This document shows positions 50,720-61,721 of a DNA stretch of 64,000 nt, one piece after another. Within the stretch, counting starts at the first letter, position 1, and each line of letters starts with the position of its first letter. The translations under genes and the position numbers were made by a program. Origin of the DNA: Edwardsiella anguillarum ET080813 (GTDB lineage Bacteria; Pseudomonadota; Gammaproteobacteria; Enterobacterales; Enterobacteriaceae); contig NZ_CP006664.1 of the NCBI RefSeq assembly GCF_000264765.2, positions 2,046,001-2,110,000 of the forward strand, written 5' to 3'. The notes under the pieces are model-generated. The model was not told the DNA's origin. It did not search any database and saw only the letters and a list, made by a program, of their open reading frames with translations.

Positions 50720-52021
50720 TTACAGCATAACGCTGCCCAGCAGGAAGCCGAAGCAAACTGACAGGGCCACACCCAGGGTACCCGGGATGAAGAACGGGTG
50801 GTTAAAGACCAGTTTACCGATGCGGGTGGTACCGGTGTCGTCCATCTGTACTGCGGCAACCAGCGTCGGGTAGGTCGGCAGGATGAACAGGCCAGACACA
50901 GCGGCGAAGGAGGCAACGGCGGTCAGCGGAGAGACGTTCAGGGCCAGGGCCATCGGCATCAGTGCCTTGGCGGTAGCTGCCTGAGAGTACAGCAGGGCAG
51001 AGGCGAAGAAGAAGATGACAGCCAGCAGCCACGGATGATTCTGGATAACGGTACCGGCGGTTTCTTTGATCCAGTCGATGTTGGCGGAGACGAAGGTATC
51101 GCCCAGCCAAGCCACGCCCAGGATACAGATACAGGCGCTCATACCGGCTTTGAACGTGCTGGAGTTCAGTACGTTATCGGTATCGACGCGGCAGATGATG
51201 GTGGTCAGGGTGGCCACGCTCAGCATGATGATCAGGATGGCGTTGGTGGTGTTCATCAGCGGTTTGGCAACCAGGCCCAGGCTCGGGCTGTTGATGATGG
51301 CATAGGCCACCACGGCAACTACGCCCAGCAGGAACAGCCATACAGAGGTCTGTGCGCCTTTTTTGATTTCAATCTGCTTGTCGCCGCGCAGCGTGATCAG
51401 ACCCTCTTCCAGACGCTTGCGGTATACCGGATCGTTGGACAGCTTGGAGTCAAAGCACCAGGAGACGATCAGAGACATTACCAGGACCGCCAGGAAGGTG
51501 GACGGCAGCACAACCATCAGCAGATGCAGGTAGCTGATACCATGGCCTTCCATCACGGAAGACATGTAAACCACGGCGGCAGAGATCGGGGATGCGGTAA
51601 TGGCGATCTGTGCAGATACCACGGCGGTAGACAGCGGACGGCATGGTTTGATGCCCTGCTCTTTGGCGACTTCGGCGATAACCGGCAGCGCAGACAGGGA
51701 GATGTTACCAGTACCGGCGAAAATGGTCAGGAGGTAGGTGACGATCGGCGCCAGAATGGTGATGTATTTCGGGTTCTTACGCAGAACTTTTTCAGTCTGG
51801 TGAACCAGGTAGTCCATACCACCGGCAACCTGCATCGCAGAGATCGCGGCGATAACGGCCATGATGATAGAGATTACGTCGAACGGAATTTTACCCGGTG
51901 CAACGCCGATGGCGGCTAGCACTAATACCCCGAGACCACCGGCGAAGCCGATCCCGATCCCGCCCAGTCTGGCCCCCAAGAAAATCGCCAGCAGAACAAT
52001 TACCAGTTCTAGAACTAGCAT
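50720..52021 (-). CDS. dcuA: DcuA, C4-dicarboxylate transporter
   Basis: 433 residues, the E. coli length, with about ten or more spans. It starts [66 protein letters not shown] is the diagnostic central stretch (only in part quoted elsewhere). It exchanges aspartate, fumarate and succinate, chiefly in anaerobiosis, and pairs functionally with aspA, which is directly upstream in the same direction. Confidence 0.96.
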   Translation of the reverse strand: MLVLELVIVLLAIFLGARLGGIGIGFAGGLGVLVLAAIGVAPGKIPFDVISIIMAVIAAISAMQVAGGMDYLVHQTEKVLRKNPKYITILAPIVTYLLTIFAGTGNISLSALPVIAEVAKEQGIKPCRPLSTAVVSAQIAITASPISAAVVYMSSVMEGHGISYLHLLMVVLPSTFLAVLVMSLIVSWCFDSKLSNDPVYRKRLEEGLITLRGDKQIEIKKGAQTSVWLFLLGVVAVVAYAIINSPSLGLVAKPLMNTTNAILIIMLSVATLTTIICRVDTDNVLNSSTFKAGMSACICILGVAWLGDTFVSANIDWIKETAGTVIQNHPWLLAVIFFFASALLYSQAATAKALMPMALALNVSPLTAVASFAAVSGLFILPTYPTLVAAVQMDDTGTTRIGKLVFNHPFFIPGTLGVALSVCFGFLLGSVML

Positions 52022-52081
52022 AGTGTTTCTCCTTAAAATGTAATGATAATAATTCTTGTTTTACTCTCAACTCTGTCAATA

Positions 52082-52119
52082 AAAAGGCACGGCTGACCAT
52101 GGGACCAGACGTGCCTTTA
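52082..52119 (-). terminator. Terminator-like hairpin between aspA and dcuA
   Basis: AAAGGCACG and CGTGCCTTT form a 9-bp stem with a long loop; read on the minus strand it ends CGTGCCTTTTTATT. It probably causes partial termination after aspA and before dcuA. Confidence 0.7.
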
Positions 52120-52136
52120 ACAATCCGATGCGTTAA

Positions 52137-53573
52137 TTATTTTTCGCTTTCATCGGTATAGCGTTTAGCTTTGTAAGCCGGGTGCATCAGGTTTTCAACA
52201 GAGAAGATGTCGTCCAGCTGCGCTTCAGTCAGCAGGCCGCGCTCCAGCACAACTTCGCGCACGCTCTTACCGGTTTCAGCACAGATTTTACCTACGATAT
52301 CACCATTGTGGTGACCGATGAACGGGTTCAGGTAGGTAACGATACCGATAGAGTTGAAGACGAATTTTTCGCAGGTTTCTTTGTTGGCAGTGATGCCGTC
52401 GATGCATTTCTCACGCAGGTTGTAGCAACCGTTGGTCAGCAGAGAGATGGATTCGAACATGGCCTGGCCGATAACCGGCTCCATAACGTTCAGCTGCAGC
52501 TGACCGGCTTCCGCTGCCATGGTGACGCAGGTGTCGTTACCGATGACTTTGAAGCACAGCTGGTTAACCACTTCCGGCACAACCGGGTTAACTTTAGCCG
52601 GCATGATGGAGGAACCCGCCTGCAGCTCCGGCAGGTTGATTTCGTTCAGGCCAGCGCGCGGACCAGAGGAGAGCAGACGCAGGTCATTACAGATTTTGGA
52701 CAGTTTAACCGCGGTGCGTTTCAGCGCGCCGTGAACCATGACGTAAGAACCGCAGTCAGAGGTGGCTTCGATCAGGTCTTCAGCCGGTACGCACGGCAGG
52801 CCGCTGACTTCTGCCAGCTTCTGCACGGCCAGTTTCTGGTAACCTTCCGGCGTGTTCAGACCGGTACCGATAGCGGTAGCGCCCAGGTTGATTTCCAGCA
52901 GCAGTTCAGCGGTGCGCTGCAGGTTTTTCACTTCTTCGTTCAGCAGTACGCTGAATGCGTGGAATTCCTGGCCCAAGGTCATCGGTACGGCGTCCTGCAG
53001 CTGGGTGCGGCCCATCTTCAGGATGTTTTTGAATTCGTCAGCTTTACGGTCAACGCCTTCACGCAGGTTTTTGATCGCTTCGATCAGCTTCATGATGGAA
53101 GCGTAAACGGCGATGCGGAAACCGGTCGGGTAAGCGTCGTTGGTAGACTGGCATTTGTTCAGGTGGTCGTTCGGGTTCAGGTACTGGTATTCACCTTTTT
53201 TGTGACCCAGCAGCTCCAGACCGATGTTGGCCAGCACTTCGTTGGTGTTCATGTTAACGGAGGTACCGGCGCCGCCTTGGAAAACATCTACCGGGAACTG
53301 GTCCATGCATTTGCCGTTGTTCAGCACTTCGTCGCAGGCCAGGAGGATGGTATCAGCAATTTTACGCGGGATAGTCTGCAGTTCACGGTTAGCCAGCGCT
53401 GCCGCTTTTTTAACCATTACCATGCCGCGAACAAATTCAGGAATATCGCTGATTTTGTTGTTGCTAATGTAGAAGTTTTCCATCGCACGCAGGGTGTGAA
53501 CGCCATAATAAGCGTCTGCGGGAACTTCACGGGTGCCTAATAGATCTTCTTCAATACGGATGTTATTTGACAT
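52137..53573 (-). CDS. aspA: AspA, aspartate ammonia-lyase
   Basis: 478 residues, as in E. coli. Starts [24 protein letters not shown]; the fumarase/aspartase signature [12 protein letters not shown], which holds the catalytic serine loop, is intact. It deaminates aspartate to fumarate and ammonia and so feeds fumarate respiration. Monocistronic or in partial readthrough to dcuA. A perfect CRP site is located about 180 bases upstream of the start. Confidence 0.97.
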   Translation of the reverse strand: MSNNIRIEEDLLGTREVPADAYYGVHTLRAMENFYISNNKISDIPEFVRGMVMVKKAAALANRELQTIPRKIADTILLACDEVLNNGKCMDQFPVDVFQGGAGTSVNMNTNEVLANIGLELLGHKKGEYQYLNPNDHLNKCQSTNDAYPTGFRIAVYASIMKLIEAIKNLREGVDRKADEFKNILKMGRTQLQDAVPMTLGQEFHAFSVLLNEEVKNLQRTAELLLEINLGATAIGTGLNTPEGYQKLAVQKLAEVSGLPCVPAEDLIEATSDCGSYVMVHGALKRTAVKLSKICNDLRLLSSGPRAGLNEINLPELQAGSSIMPAKVNPVVPEVVNQLCFKVIGNDTCVTMAAEAGQLQLNVMEPVIGQAMFESISLLTNGCYNLREKCIDGITANKETCEKFVFNSIGIVTYLNPFIGHHNGDIVGKICAETGKSVREVVLERGLLTEAQLDDIFSVENLMHPAYKAKRYTDESEK

Positions 53574-53737
53574 GAGAACCTTCTTTCATTGATGCCGAAT
53601 AGTAAATTAGCTAATAAATTAATTTTCTTTAAGGAACAACAGAGAGAATTCACCGTTCTCTCTTTTATGGGCACGATCATATGCTGCTAGGAGGGAAAAG
53701 TATGAACCTAGATCACTATATGGTGTATCTTATCCCT

Positions 53738-53767
53738 TTGATTCTCATATCTGTGATAATACTCACA
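53738..53767. promoter_or_regulatory. CRP site (and weak FNR-like site) upstream of aspA
   Basis: TGTGA-TAATAC-TCACA at 53752-53767 matches all ten consensus positions of CRP. The adjacent TTGAT-TCTC-ATATC resembles an FNR site (TTGAT-N4-ATCAA) in the left half only. E. coli aspA is under CRP control. The rest of the aspA-fxsA gap (53574-53937) is A+T-rich with no gene. Confidence 0.75.
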
Positions 53768-53937
53768 GATAGTGTAAATAACTAACAAGAGTTAGCGAAA
53801 AAACAGCGATTAAAATAACACCACACGAATTATATGGACGTTTTTTTTGACTCCAATATAATTTTATTTTTAAAGTACTCGTTTTTTATTTACATTCGTG
53901 TAAACAATGAAACAGTCGTTTAAATAGGAGACACCAT

Positions 53938-54414
53938 TTGCGCTGGTTGCCCTTTATCCTGATATTTTTTTATGTCTATATTGAAATATCGATCTTTATC
54001 AAAGTCGCTGCCGTTTTAGGCGTTGCATTGACGCTGCTGCTGGTGATCTTGACCTCCTGCCTCGGCGCATCGCTGGTGCGTAATCAGGGAATGAAGACCC
54101 TGATGCAGATGCAGCAGAAGCTGGCGATGGGGGAGAGCCCCGCTGCAGAGATGATTAAAAGCGTGTCGCTGGTGATGGCGGGTCTGCTGCTGTTGCTGCC
54201 GGGGTTCTTTACGGACTTCCTCGGCCTGCTGCTGATGCTGCCGCCGGTGCAGAAGCGTCTGGCGCTGAAGCTGCTTCCTTATTTCCGTATTTACCGCGGC
54301 GGTGGGCCGGGCGACGGCGGCGGTTTCGACGGTGGACCGGGCGGCGGCGGCCATACCTTTGACGGTGAGTTTGAGCGCAAAGATGACGATCGTCAGCGTC
54401 TGGATAATAAATGA
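53938..54414 (+). CDS. fxsA: FxsA, cytoplasmic membrane protein
   Basis: 158 residues beginning at a TTG codon (RWLPFILIFFYVYIEISIFI), with TAGGAGA nine bases upstream; no ATG in frame precedes it and E. coli FxsA starts at the same residue with ATG. Contains the conserved GLLLLLPGFFTDFLGLLLMLPP and a glycine-rich tail (GGGPGDGGGF) before the charged end. FxsA overproduction eases exclusion of phage T7 by the F plasmid; its normal role is unknown. Located before groES as in E. coli. Confidence 0.94.
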   Translation: MRWLPFILIFFYVYIEISIFIKVAAVLGVALTLLLVILTSCLGASLVRNQGMKTLMQMQQKLAMGESPAAEMIKSVSLVMAGLLLLLPGFFTDFLGLLLMLPPVQKRLALKLLPYFRIYRGGGPGDGGGFDGGPGGGGHTFDGEFERKDDDRQRLDNK

Positions 54415-54421
54415 ATCCCTT

Positions 54422-54444
54422 CGGCCCGCCTTTCCGGCGGGCCG
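54422..54444 (+). terminator. Hairpin after fxsA
   Basis: CGGCCCGCC and GGCGGGCCG give a 9-bp stem with a TTTCC loop directly after the fxsA stop. No T-run follows immediately, so efficiency is uncertain. Confidence 0.55.
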
Positions 54445-54510
54445 CTGTCATTTCAGGGTTGCATCTTCGGCTTTCGCAGGTTAAAAAAAAGCGAATTTTT
54501 TTTTTCGCGC

Positions 54511-54540
54511 CCCCTTGAAGGCGGGAAGCGACGCCCCAAT
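54511..54540 (+). promoter_or_regulatory. Sigma-32 heat-shock promoter of groESL
   Basis: CCCCTTGAA (54511-54519) and CCCCAAT (54534-54540) are separated by 14 bases, matching the RpoH consensus CTTGAA-N13/14-CCCCAT and the known E. coli groE promoter layout. It stands about 90 bases upstream of groES. Confidence 0.92.
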
Positions 54541-54544
54541 CTAG

Positions 54545-54925
<381 letters not shown>

Positions 54926-54972
54926 TCGCCGTATCCGCATAGCGCTCGCAATATCCAATTGAACGAATTTAA

Positions 54973-56628
<1,656 letters not shown>

Positions 56629-56732
56629 TGCGCCGCGAGCCGCTGTTAACCTAGCGGACGGCACATCGTGACCATTGACTCTCATCGGTGGTGGTCACGG
56701 GGTTCCCGCTGAAACAGCACGTGAGAAAAATG

Positions 56733-56766
56733 AATCCGGGCCTGAATACAGGTCCGGATTTTTTTT
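56733..56766 (+). terminator. Terminator of groESL
   Basis: AATCCGGGCCTG and CAGGTCCGGATT pair across 12 positions (one G-U) around AATA, followed by seven T. Confidence 0.92.
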
Positions 56767-56920
56767 GCCGTGTCGATGGCCCCAGGCCTAGGGGGTGGGG
56801 ATAGGGGAAACCGAGCGCTTGGCATGGGGAGTGGCGTCACACAGCAAACGTTCTGTCTGTCACACACAGGCACACGCAGGCGGCGTCTATGCCACTTGCG
56901 CCCCGAGCGTGACGGCGGCT

Positions 56921-57835
56921 CTATAGCTCATAATGCTCCGCCTCAACGCTCATGTGATCCTTAACAATTTCGCTCAGCGCAGTCATCTCATGCGCCTGAT
57001 AATCGTGATCCGGCGGCGTTTCGCTGATACCCGTAGGGGTGAAGGTACCGCTGGCGGTCGCTGTATTGCCGGCCGCGTCGGTCGCGGTGATGGTGTAGGG
57101 ATTCTCGCCCGGTTTGACCTCCTGCGCCGGGAGAGTGACCTGCCAGCGTTCACCGTCGATGCTGGCCTGATAGTCATGGTCATCCACTGTCACTGTGATC
57201 TGTATACTGTCCTGAATCTCCACGGTACCTTTTAGGGTCACCGAGTCATCGATGGTGCTGACCCCAGCGCGCGCGTCGGCCTGCGTAGGGGAAAGGGGGA
57301 TCGACGGTTAACTGATGATGCTGCTGAGGCTCATTACCCGCCGTGCCTCTAGCCGTAATCGTATCGTCATCGCTGGTGATGTTTTCCAGGGTGACGTTTT
57401 GGTTTCCCGCGATATCCGTTATGACCGCGCTGTAGCTTAGGGGGCCGTTTGGGAGCGTGTGTGACGGGCCTAAAAGTCAGTTGCCGTTTTGATCGGCTGC
57501 ACGCTATCAATGATGAGGGGGACCGCTGCTCCCGGCTCGGTTTTATCGGTGAACTGGGGGCGTCGACTCCAGGTAATCATATCGCCTTTAATATAGCTGC
57601 CGCTTTCATCGGTTGATACAACTGTAGTGCCGGGAGAGAGTAGGTCAATAAAGATATTGCTATTGATGGTGGATAACAAGCCTCTGCTGGGATCGATGGC
57701 GACGACCGTATAGCCATTGTGGTCCTCGTTTAATAGCTGGGAAATATTGATAGACCAAGAGCCATCGGCGGCGGCCGTCATCGTGTAGCTGTTGCCCGTA
57801 ATGGTGAGTAATATTGTTACGCTAGGCGTTGCCTG
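56921..57835 (-). pseudogene. Remnant of a giant Ig-repeat (SiiE/BapA-like) adhesin gene
   Basis: Minus-strand fragments in shifting frames encode pieces of bacterial Ig-like domains: TVDDHDYQASIDGERWQVTL and YTITATDAAGNTATASGTF (56921-57300, ending EHYEL-stop), SYSAVITDIAGNQNVTLENI (about 57300-57450) and TITGNSYTMTAAADGSWSIN with DLLSPGTTVVSTDESGS (about 57480-57835). At least two frame changes and an early stop separate them. No N-terminal or secretion genes remain. The 5' side runs directly into an IS110 fragment, which suggests insertion and deletion. Native product would be a secreted surface adhesin; nothing functional is made here. Confidence 0.82.
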
Positions 57836-58205
57836 ATCCACACTTCGGTGAAGTACTAATACGACTTGCTGCTCGGGGGGCAAGGATGACCGATACGAGC
57901 CGCATGTTGGAGCGTGTGACGGCTTCACAAATAGTTTCTGCATCCGCAGTATCGCGCTTATTGGTTTTAACATAGGGTTTGACGAACTGAGGAGCTATCA
58001 ATTTGACGTTATGGTCCATCAACATCAGTTTGTTGGCTCAGAAATGAGCAGATGCACAGGCCTTTATGCCGATAAAACGGGAAAAAAGGAGGTCATTTGT
58101 GCCCGTCTGAGCTGTTTGTTAAACAATCGTTTGCCGTGCTCGTCAACCCCAGAGGATCTGGAGAACGTCTTTCGTCAAATCGATGCTAATAGGTTTAACG
58201 TTCAT
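57835..58205 (-). pseudogene. Decayed IS110-family transposase fragment
   Basis: On the minus strand the N terminus MNVKPISIDLTKDVLQI runs into a frameshift, after which DEHGKRLFNKQLRRAQ is readable; further on KLIAPQFVKPYVKTNKRDTADAE and ICEAVTRSNMRL appear in another frame, then EQQVVLVLHRSVDQ in a third. These are hallmarks of the DEDD N-terminal domain of IS110-type transposases. The middle of the domain and the entire C-terminal half are missing. A dead relic joined to the adhesin remnant. Confidence 0.85.
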
Positions 58206-58394
58206 GATGCCGCGCGAAATTTTGTCATAGCATTGTGGCATAGCGGGTTTCAGATACACTAGTATGCGGTGATATACCGGGATCGGCCGGAGGGCTCCTG
58301 AGCCGTCTACGAGCCAGTACGCCACATTTATTCAGTGTTACCAACGGATTCTGGTATTATTCGGATAACATTTACACATCAAATGGGGAATAAG

Positions 58395-58742
58395 ATGCGG
58401 ATTAAAGGGTTACTGGGTCTGGCAGCCGTCATGCTGCTGGCAGGGTGCAGTACCATGACTCAGCTGTCTTCCGCCGGGCAGCAGGTGAAGTTTACCGATG
58501 CGAAGCCGGGCGCTGAATGCCAACTGCTGGGCGAAGCGGTGGGAACCCAGAGCAACTGGCTATCGGGTCAGGGCGGTGAAACCAGCTCTATGCGCGCTGC
58601 CGCTAACGATCTGCGCAATAAGGCAGCCGCAATGGGTGGAAACGTGGTTTACGGCGCGGTCAGCCCGAGCGAAAGCTTCTGGTCCAGCTTTGCACCGCTG
58701 GACAGCAAGATGAGCGGACAGGTTTATAAATGCCCGAACTGA
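58395..58742 (+). CDS. yjeI: YjeI, DUF4156 lipoprotein
   Basis: 115 residues beginning MRIKGLLGLAAVMLLAGCST, with lipobox LLAGC (lipidated C18). The mature part matches E. coli YjeI through GAECQLLGEAVGTQSNWLSGQGGE and AANDLRNKAAAMGGNVVYG, ending SGQVYKCPN. Function unknown; related to Rz1/DUF4156 stress lipoproteins. GGGGAATAAG precedes the ATG. Same position downstream of groEL as in E. coli. An upstream in-frame start is less likely because it precedes the signal peptide. Confidence 0.93.
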   Translation: MRIKGLLGLAAVMLLAGCSTMTQLSSAGQQVKFTDAKPGAECQLLGEAVGTQSNWLSGQGGETSSMRAAANDLRNKAAAMGGNVVYGAVSPSESFWSSFAPLDSKMSGQVYKCPN

Positions 58743-58768
58743 GAGATTGGGACAGGAAGCATCGGTTC

Positions 58769-58802
58769 AAAAAAGCCGCGGCCTGAGGGCCGCGGCTTTT
58801 TT
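58769..58802. terminator. Bidirectional terminator between yjeI and lutC
   Basis: A 15-bp arm AAAAAAGCCGCGGCC and its complement around a TGAG loop, A-rich on one side and T-rich on the other, sits between the convergent yjeI and lut operon. Confidence 0.93.
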
Positions 58803-58825
58803 AGTGCGGGCACAGAGGCCGCTGT

Positions 58826-59521
58826 TTAGCAGTCCTCAACGATCAGATAGGCGGCGTTTACCGGCCCGTGCACCCCGACGACCTTAATCAGCTCGATATC
58901 CGCGGTCGAACTGGGCCCCCCGATCAGGTTGATGCAGGATGGCATCCGCTCTCCCTGCTGCGCGCGCTGGTGCAGCAGGCTGGCCAGCTGCGCCACCCGC
59001 GGCAGAATGGTGCTCTTACGCAGCACAAAGACAGAAGACTCCGGTAGCAGGCTCAGAGCGCGCCCGCGCAGCGCCGAGGAGAACAGCACCACGCCGCCGG
59101 ATTCGGTCAGCCCGTATTCGGCGTAGACTACGCCAACCTTGGCCTGCTCCGCCATGCGCAGATTCTCTGCGCCGAGCGCCGGATCCCATACCGTCGCTGG
59201 GCACTCCCTCACCAGCGTTTCGGTGATCCCCAACTGCGCCAGACGGTCATCTCCGCTGACGATGGTCGGCGTCTGGCCATAGCGCTGACAGAGACGCAGT
59301 GCCGCTTGGGCCGCATCGGCTTCGCTGCAGCGCTCACAGTGCGCCAGCATGACATTGCTGGCGACGTCGATAAAGGCGTCGCAGCGCTGCTGTACGCTGA
59401 GCCCGGTCAGACGGGTTTGGGCATAGTCATTGATGGGCTGGGGACGAGGCTGTGGGGTATGGCGGACTTCGCGTCCCAGCTGGCGGGCGATCGTGGCCAG
59501 AAATTCATCGCGATTGTTCAT
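58826..59521 (-). CDS. lutC: LutC, lactate utilization protein (YkgG family)
   Basis: 231 residues, LUD/DUF162 domain. Contains VGVVYAEYGLTESGGVVLFSS and CINLIGGPSSTADIELIKVVGVHGP, as in YkgG. It is the third subunit of the L-lactate oxidation complex LutABC, converting L-lactate to pyruvate in the cytosol. Its ATG overlaps the lutB stop by one base (TAATG), indicating coupled translation. Last gene of lldP-lutABC. Confidence 0.94.
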   Translation of the reverse strand: MNNRDEFLATIARQLGREVRHTPQPRPQPINDYAQTRLTGLSVQQRCDAFIDVASNVMLAHCERCSEADAAQAALRLCQRYGQTPTIVSGDDRLAQLGITETLVRECPATVWDPALGAENLRMAEQAKVGVVYAEYGLTESGGVVLFSSALRGRALSLLPESSVFVLRKSTILPRVAQLASLLHQRAQQGERMPSCINLIGGPSSTADIELIKVVGVHGPVNAAYLIVEDC

Positions 59522-60942
59522 TATTTATTCCCCTGCGCCTTGTGCTGTTTAAACCAACTGCGGAAGCTCTCGCCATCGGCCTGCGGCAGATCGCGCGCTG
59601 CGGTCCACTCCGCCAGCGCTCCTGCGTTGATAGGAGCCTTGCCGCCTTTAATAAACCAGCTGGCGGCCCTAGCACCGGCGATCATGCCGACCTTCCATAG
59701 CCCTGGATGGCTGTTGGCATACGTGAACAGGCGGGTGGCTCGCTGCTCCGCCTTCGGCGGCAGGCCGGCTTCGACCATCGCCCGGCGATGGCGCAGGATC
59801 AGCTTGGAGAGCGGGATATTGACCGGACAGACGCTGTCGCAGGCGGTACACAGCGAACAGGCGTAGGGAAGATCCTTAAAATTCGCATAGCCGCCCAGTA
59901 GCGGCGAGATCACCGCCCCAATCGGGCCCGGATAGATGGAGCCGTAGCCGTGGCCGCCAATGTGGCGATAGGCCGGGCAGGTGTTCATGCAGGCGCCACA
60001 GCGGATACAACGCAGGACGTCGCGGAAGGGTGAGCCGAGAATGCTGGAGCGGCCATTATCGACGATCACCAGGTGGAACTCCTGCGGACCGTCAAGGTTG
60101 TCCGCCTCGCGCGGGCCGGTCAGCCAGGTGTTGTAGCCGGTCAGCCTGGCGCCGACCGCACTGCGCGCCAGCATGGTGATCAGCACATCCACCTCTTCGA
60201 AGGTGGGGGCAATGCGCTCCATTCCCATCACGGCGATATGAGTCGGCGGCAGGGTCGTGCACATCCTGGCGTTGCCTTCGTTGGTGACTAGACAGACCGA
60301 GCCGGTTTCGGCGACGGCAAAGTTACAGCCGGTGACGCCGATATCGGCGCTGAGGAAGTCCTGGCGGATCTTCTGGCGGATAAACAGGGTCATCGCCTCC
60401 GGCGTCTCCGGACCATCATAGCCCAGGGTCTCATGAAGCACCCGGCGGATCTGGGTGCGCTCCTTGTGGATCGCGGGCACCACCACGTGGGAGGGCGGAT
60501 CTTGATCCAACTGCAGAATGTATTCGCCCAGATCGGTCTCCACCACCTGGATTCCTGCCTGCTGCAGTGCGTGGTTCATGCCGATCTCTTCGGTGACCAT
60601 CGACTTGGCTTTCACCACCTTTTTGGCGTTTTTGGCCTGGGCTACCTGCAGAATATAGCGGGTTGCGTCCTCTTTGGTCTTGGCAAAGTAGACCTTTCCG
60701 CCGTTCTCCGTCACCTTCTCCGCCAGCTGATACAGGTAGGCATCCAGGTTATCGAGCACGTGATCGCGGATCTGTTCGGCGCGCTCGCGCCACTCATCCC
60801 AGTGCCCCAGCTCATCCACCATTTTTTGCCGGTTGGCGCCGATGCGTTCTTGGGCATTGGCTACCGCCTTGCGCATGACCGCATCATCCAGCTGAAGCCG
60901 AATGCGATCCTTAAATTTTACATCGCTGGTTTTCAATGACAT
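59521..60942 (-). CDS. lutB: LutB, iron-sulfur lactate utilization protein (YkgF family)
   Basis: 473 residues: an N-terminal LUD domain and a C-terminal ferredoxin-like domain with two 4Fe-4S motifs, CIRCGACMNTCP near residue 312 and CSLCTACDSVCP near residue 360. It is the electron-transfer subunit of LutABC. It is 10 bases downstream of lutA. The ends and length match E. coli YkgF. Confidence 0.95.
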   Translation of the reverse strand: MSLKTSDVKFKDRIRLQLDDAVMRKAVANAQERIGANRQKMVDELGHWDEWRERAEQIRDHVLDNLDAYLYQLAEKVTENGGKVYFAKTKEDATRYILQVAQAKNAKKVVKAKSMVTEEIGMNHALQQAGIQVVETDLGEYILQLDQDPPSHVVVPAIHKERTQIRRVLHETLGYDGPETPEAMTLFIRQKIRQDFLSADIGVTGCNFAVAETGSVCLVTNEGNARMCTTLPPTHIAVMGMERIAPTFEEVDVLITMLARSAVGARLTGYNTWLTGPREADNLDGPQEFHLVIVDNGRSSILGSPFRDVLRCIRCGACMNTCPAYRHIGGHGYGSIYPGPIGAVISPLLGGYANFKDLPYACSLCTACDSVCPVNIPLSKLILRHRRAMVEAGLPPKAEQRATRLFTYANSHPGLWKVGMIAGARAASWFIKGGKAPINAGALAEWTAARDLPQADGESFRSWFKQHKAQGNK

Positions 60943-60952
60943 GGCATCCCCC

Positions 60953-61672
60953 TTAACGGCTCATCAGCACTTCGGCGATGTGCATCACCTTGACCGGTAG
61001 CCCTTCGCGCTGCAGGCGGCCGCCAATGTTGATCAGGCAGCTGATATCGGCACCAATCAGATACTCCGGCTGGGCCTCCATCATATGACTGACCTTTTCT
61101 TTTACCATCTCTCCAGAGATCTCGGCCATTTTTATGGAGAAGGTGCCGCCAAAGCCGCAGCAGGTCTCGGCGGCGGGGAACGGCAGCAGCTCCAGCCCCC
61201 GGACGTGGCTCAGCAGCGTCAGGGGCTCATCGCGGACCTTCATTTTACGCAGCAGGCTGCAAGAGGGGTGGTAGACCGCCCGCCCTGGCAGACGGGCGCC
61301 CACGTCCTGAACGCCGAGGGCGTTGACGATAAAGGAGGTGAGGTCGACCATCCGGTTGGCGACGCGCTCGGCGCGTAGCGCCCACTCGGGCTCGTCGCTC
61401 AGGTAGCTGGGATAGCTCTTGACCGCATAGGTGCAGGAGCCCGCCGGCGAGATGATCGGATCGTCGTTCTCCTCCAGCGCACGGATCAGGGTCTTCATGC
61501 CTGGAATGGCATCCTTAACGTAGCCGCCGTTGATGGCAGGCTGGCCGCAGCAGCCCTGCTTTTCTGGGAAGTGGACCGTACAGCCCAGCTGCTCCAACAG
61601 CAGTACGCTATCGCGCGCCATGCGCGACTTTAGGGCGTCTCCAAGACAAGTGACGAAAAAGTTGACGTTCAC
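60953..61672 (-). CDS. lutA: LutA, lactate utilization protein (YkgE family)
   Basis: 239 residues with two CCG (DUF224) domains typical of heterodisulfide-reductase-like subunits: GCCGQPAINGGY in the first half and ETCCGFGGTFSI in the second. It acts with LutB and LutC in FeS-dependent L-lactate oxidation. It is 49 bases after lldP. Confidence 0.95.
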   Translation of the reverse strand: MNVNFFVTCLGDALKSRMARDSVLLLEQLGCTVHFPEKQGCCGQPAINGGYVKDAIPGMKTLIRALEENDDPIISPAGSCTYAVKSYPSYLSDEPEWALRAERVANRMVDLTSFIVNALGVQDVGARLPGRAVYHPSCSLLRKMKVRDEPLTLLSHVRGLELLPFPAAETCCGFGGTFSIKMAEISGEMVKEKVSHMMEAQPEYLIGADISCLINIGGRLQREGLPVKVMHIAEVLMSR

Positions 61673-61721
61673 GACAAAAAATCTCCATTGCAGAAAATAA
61701 AATATTATTTAATTCAACCAA

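Noticed and set aside
52182-53540. 452-residue plus-strand frame opposite aspA
   Set aside because: Antisense shadow of aspA; no Shine-Dalgarno or family features.
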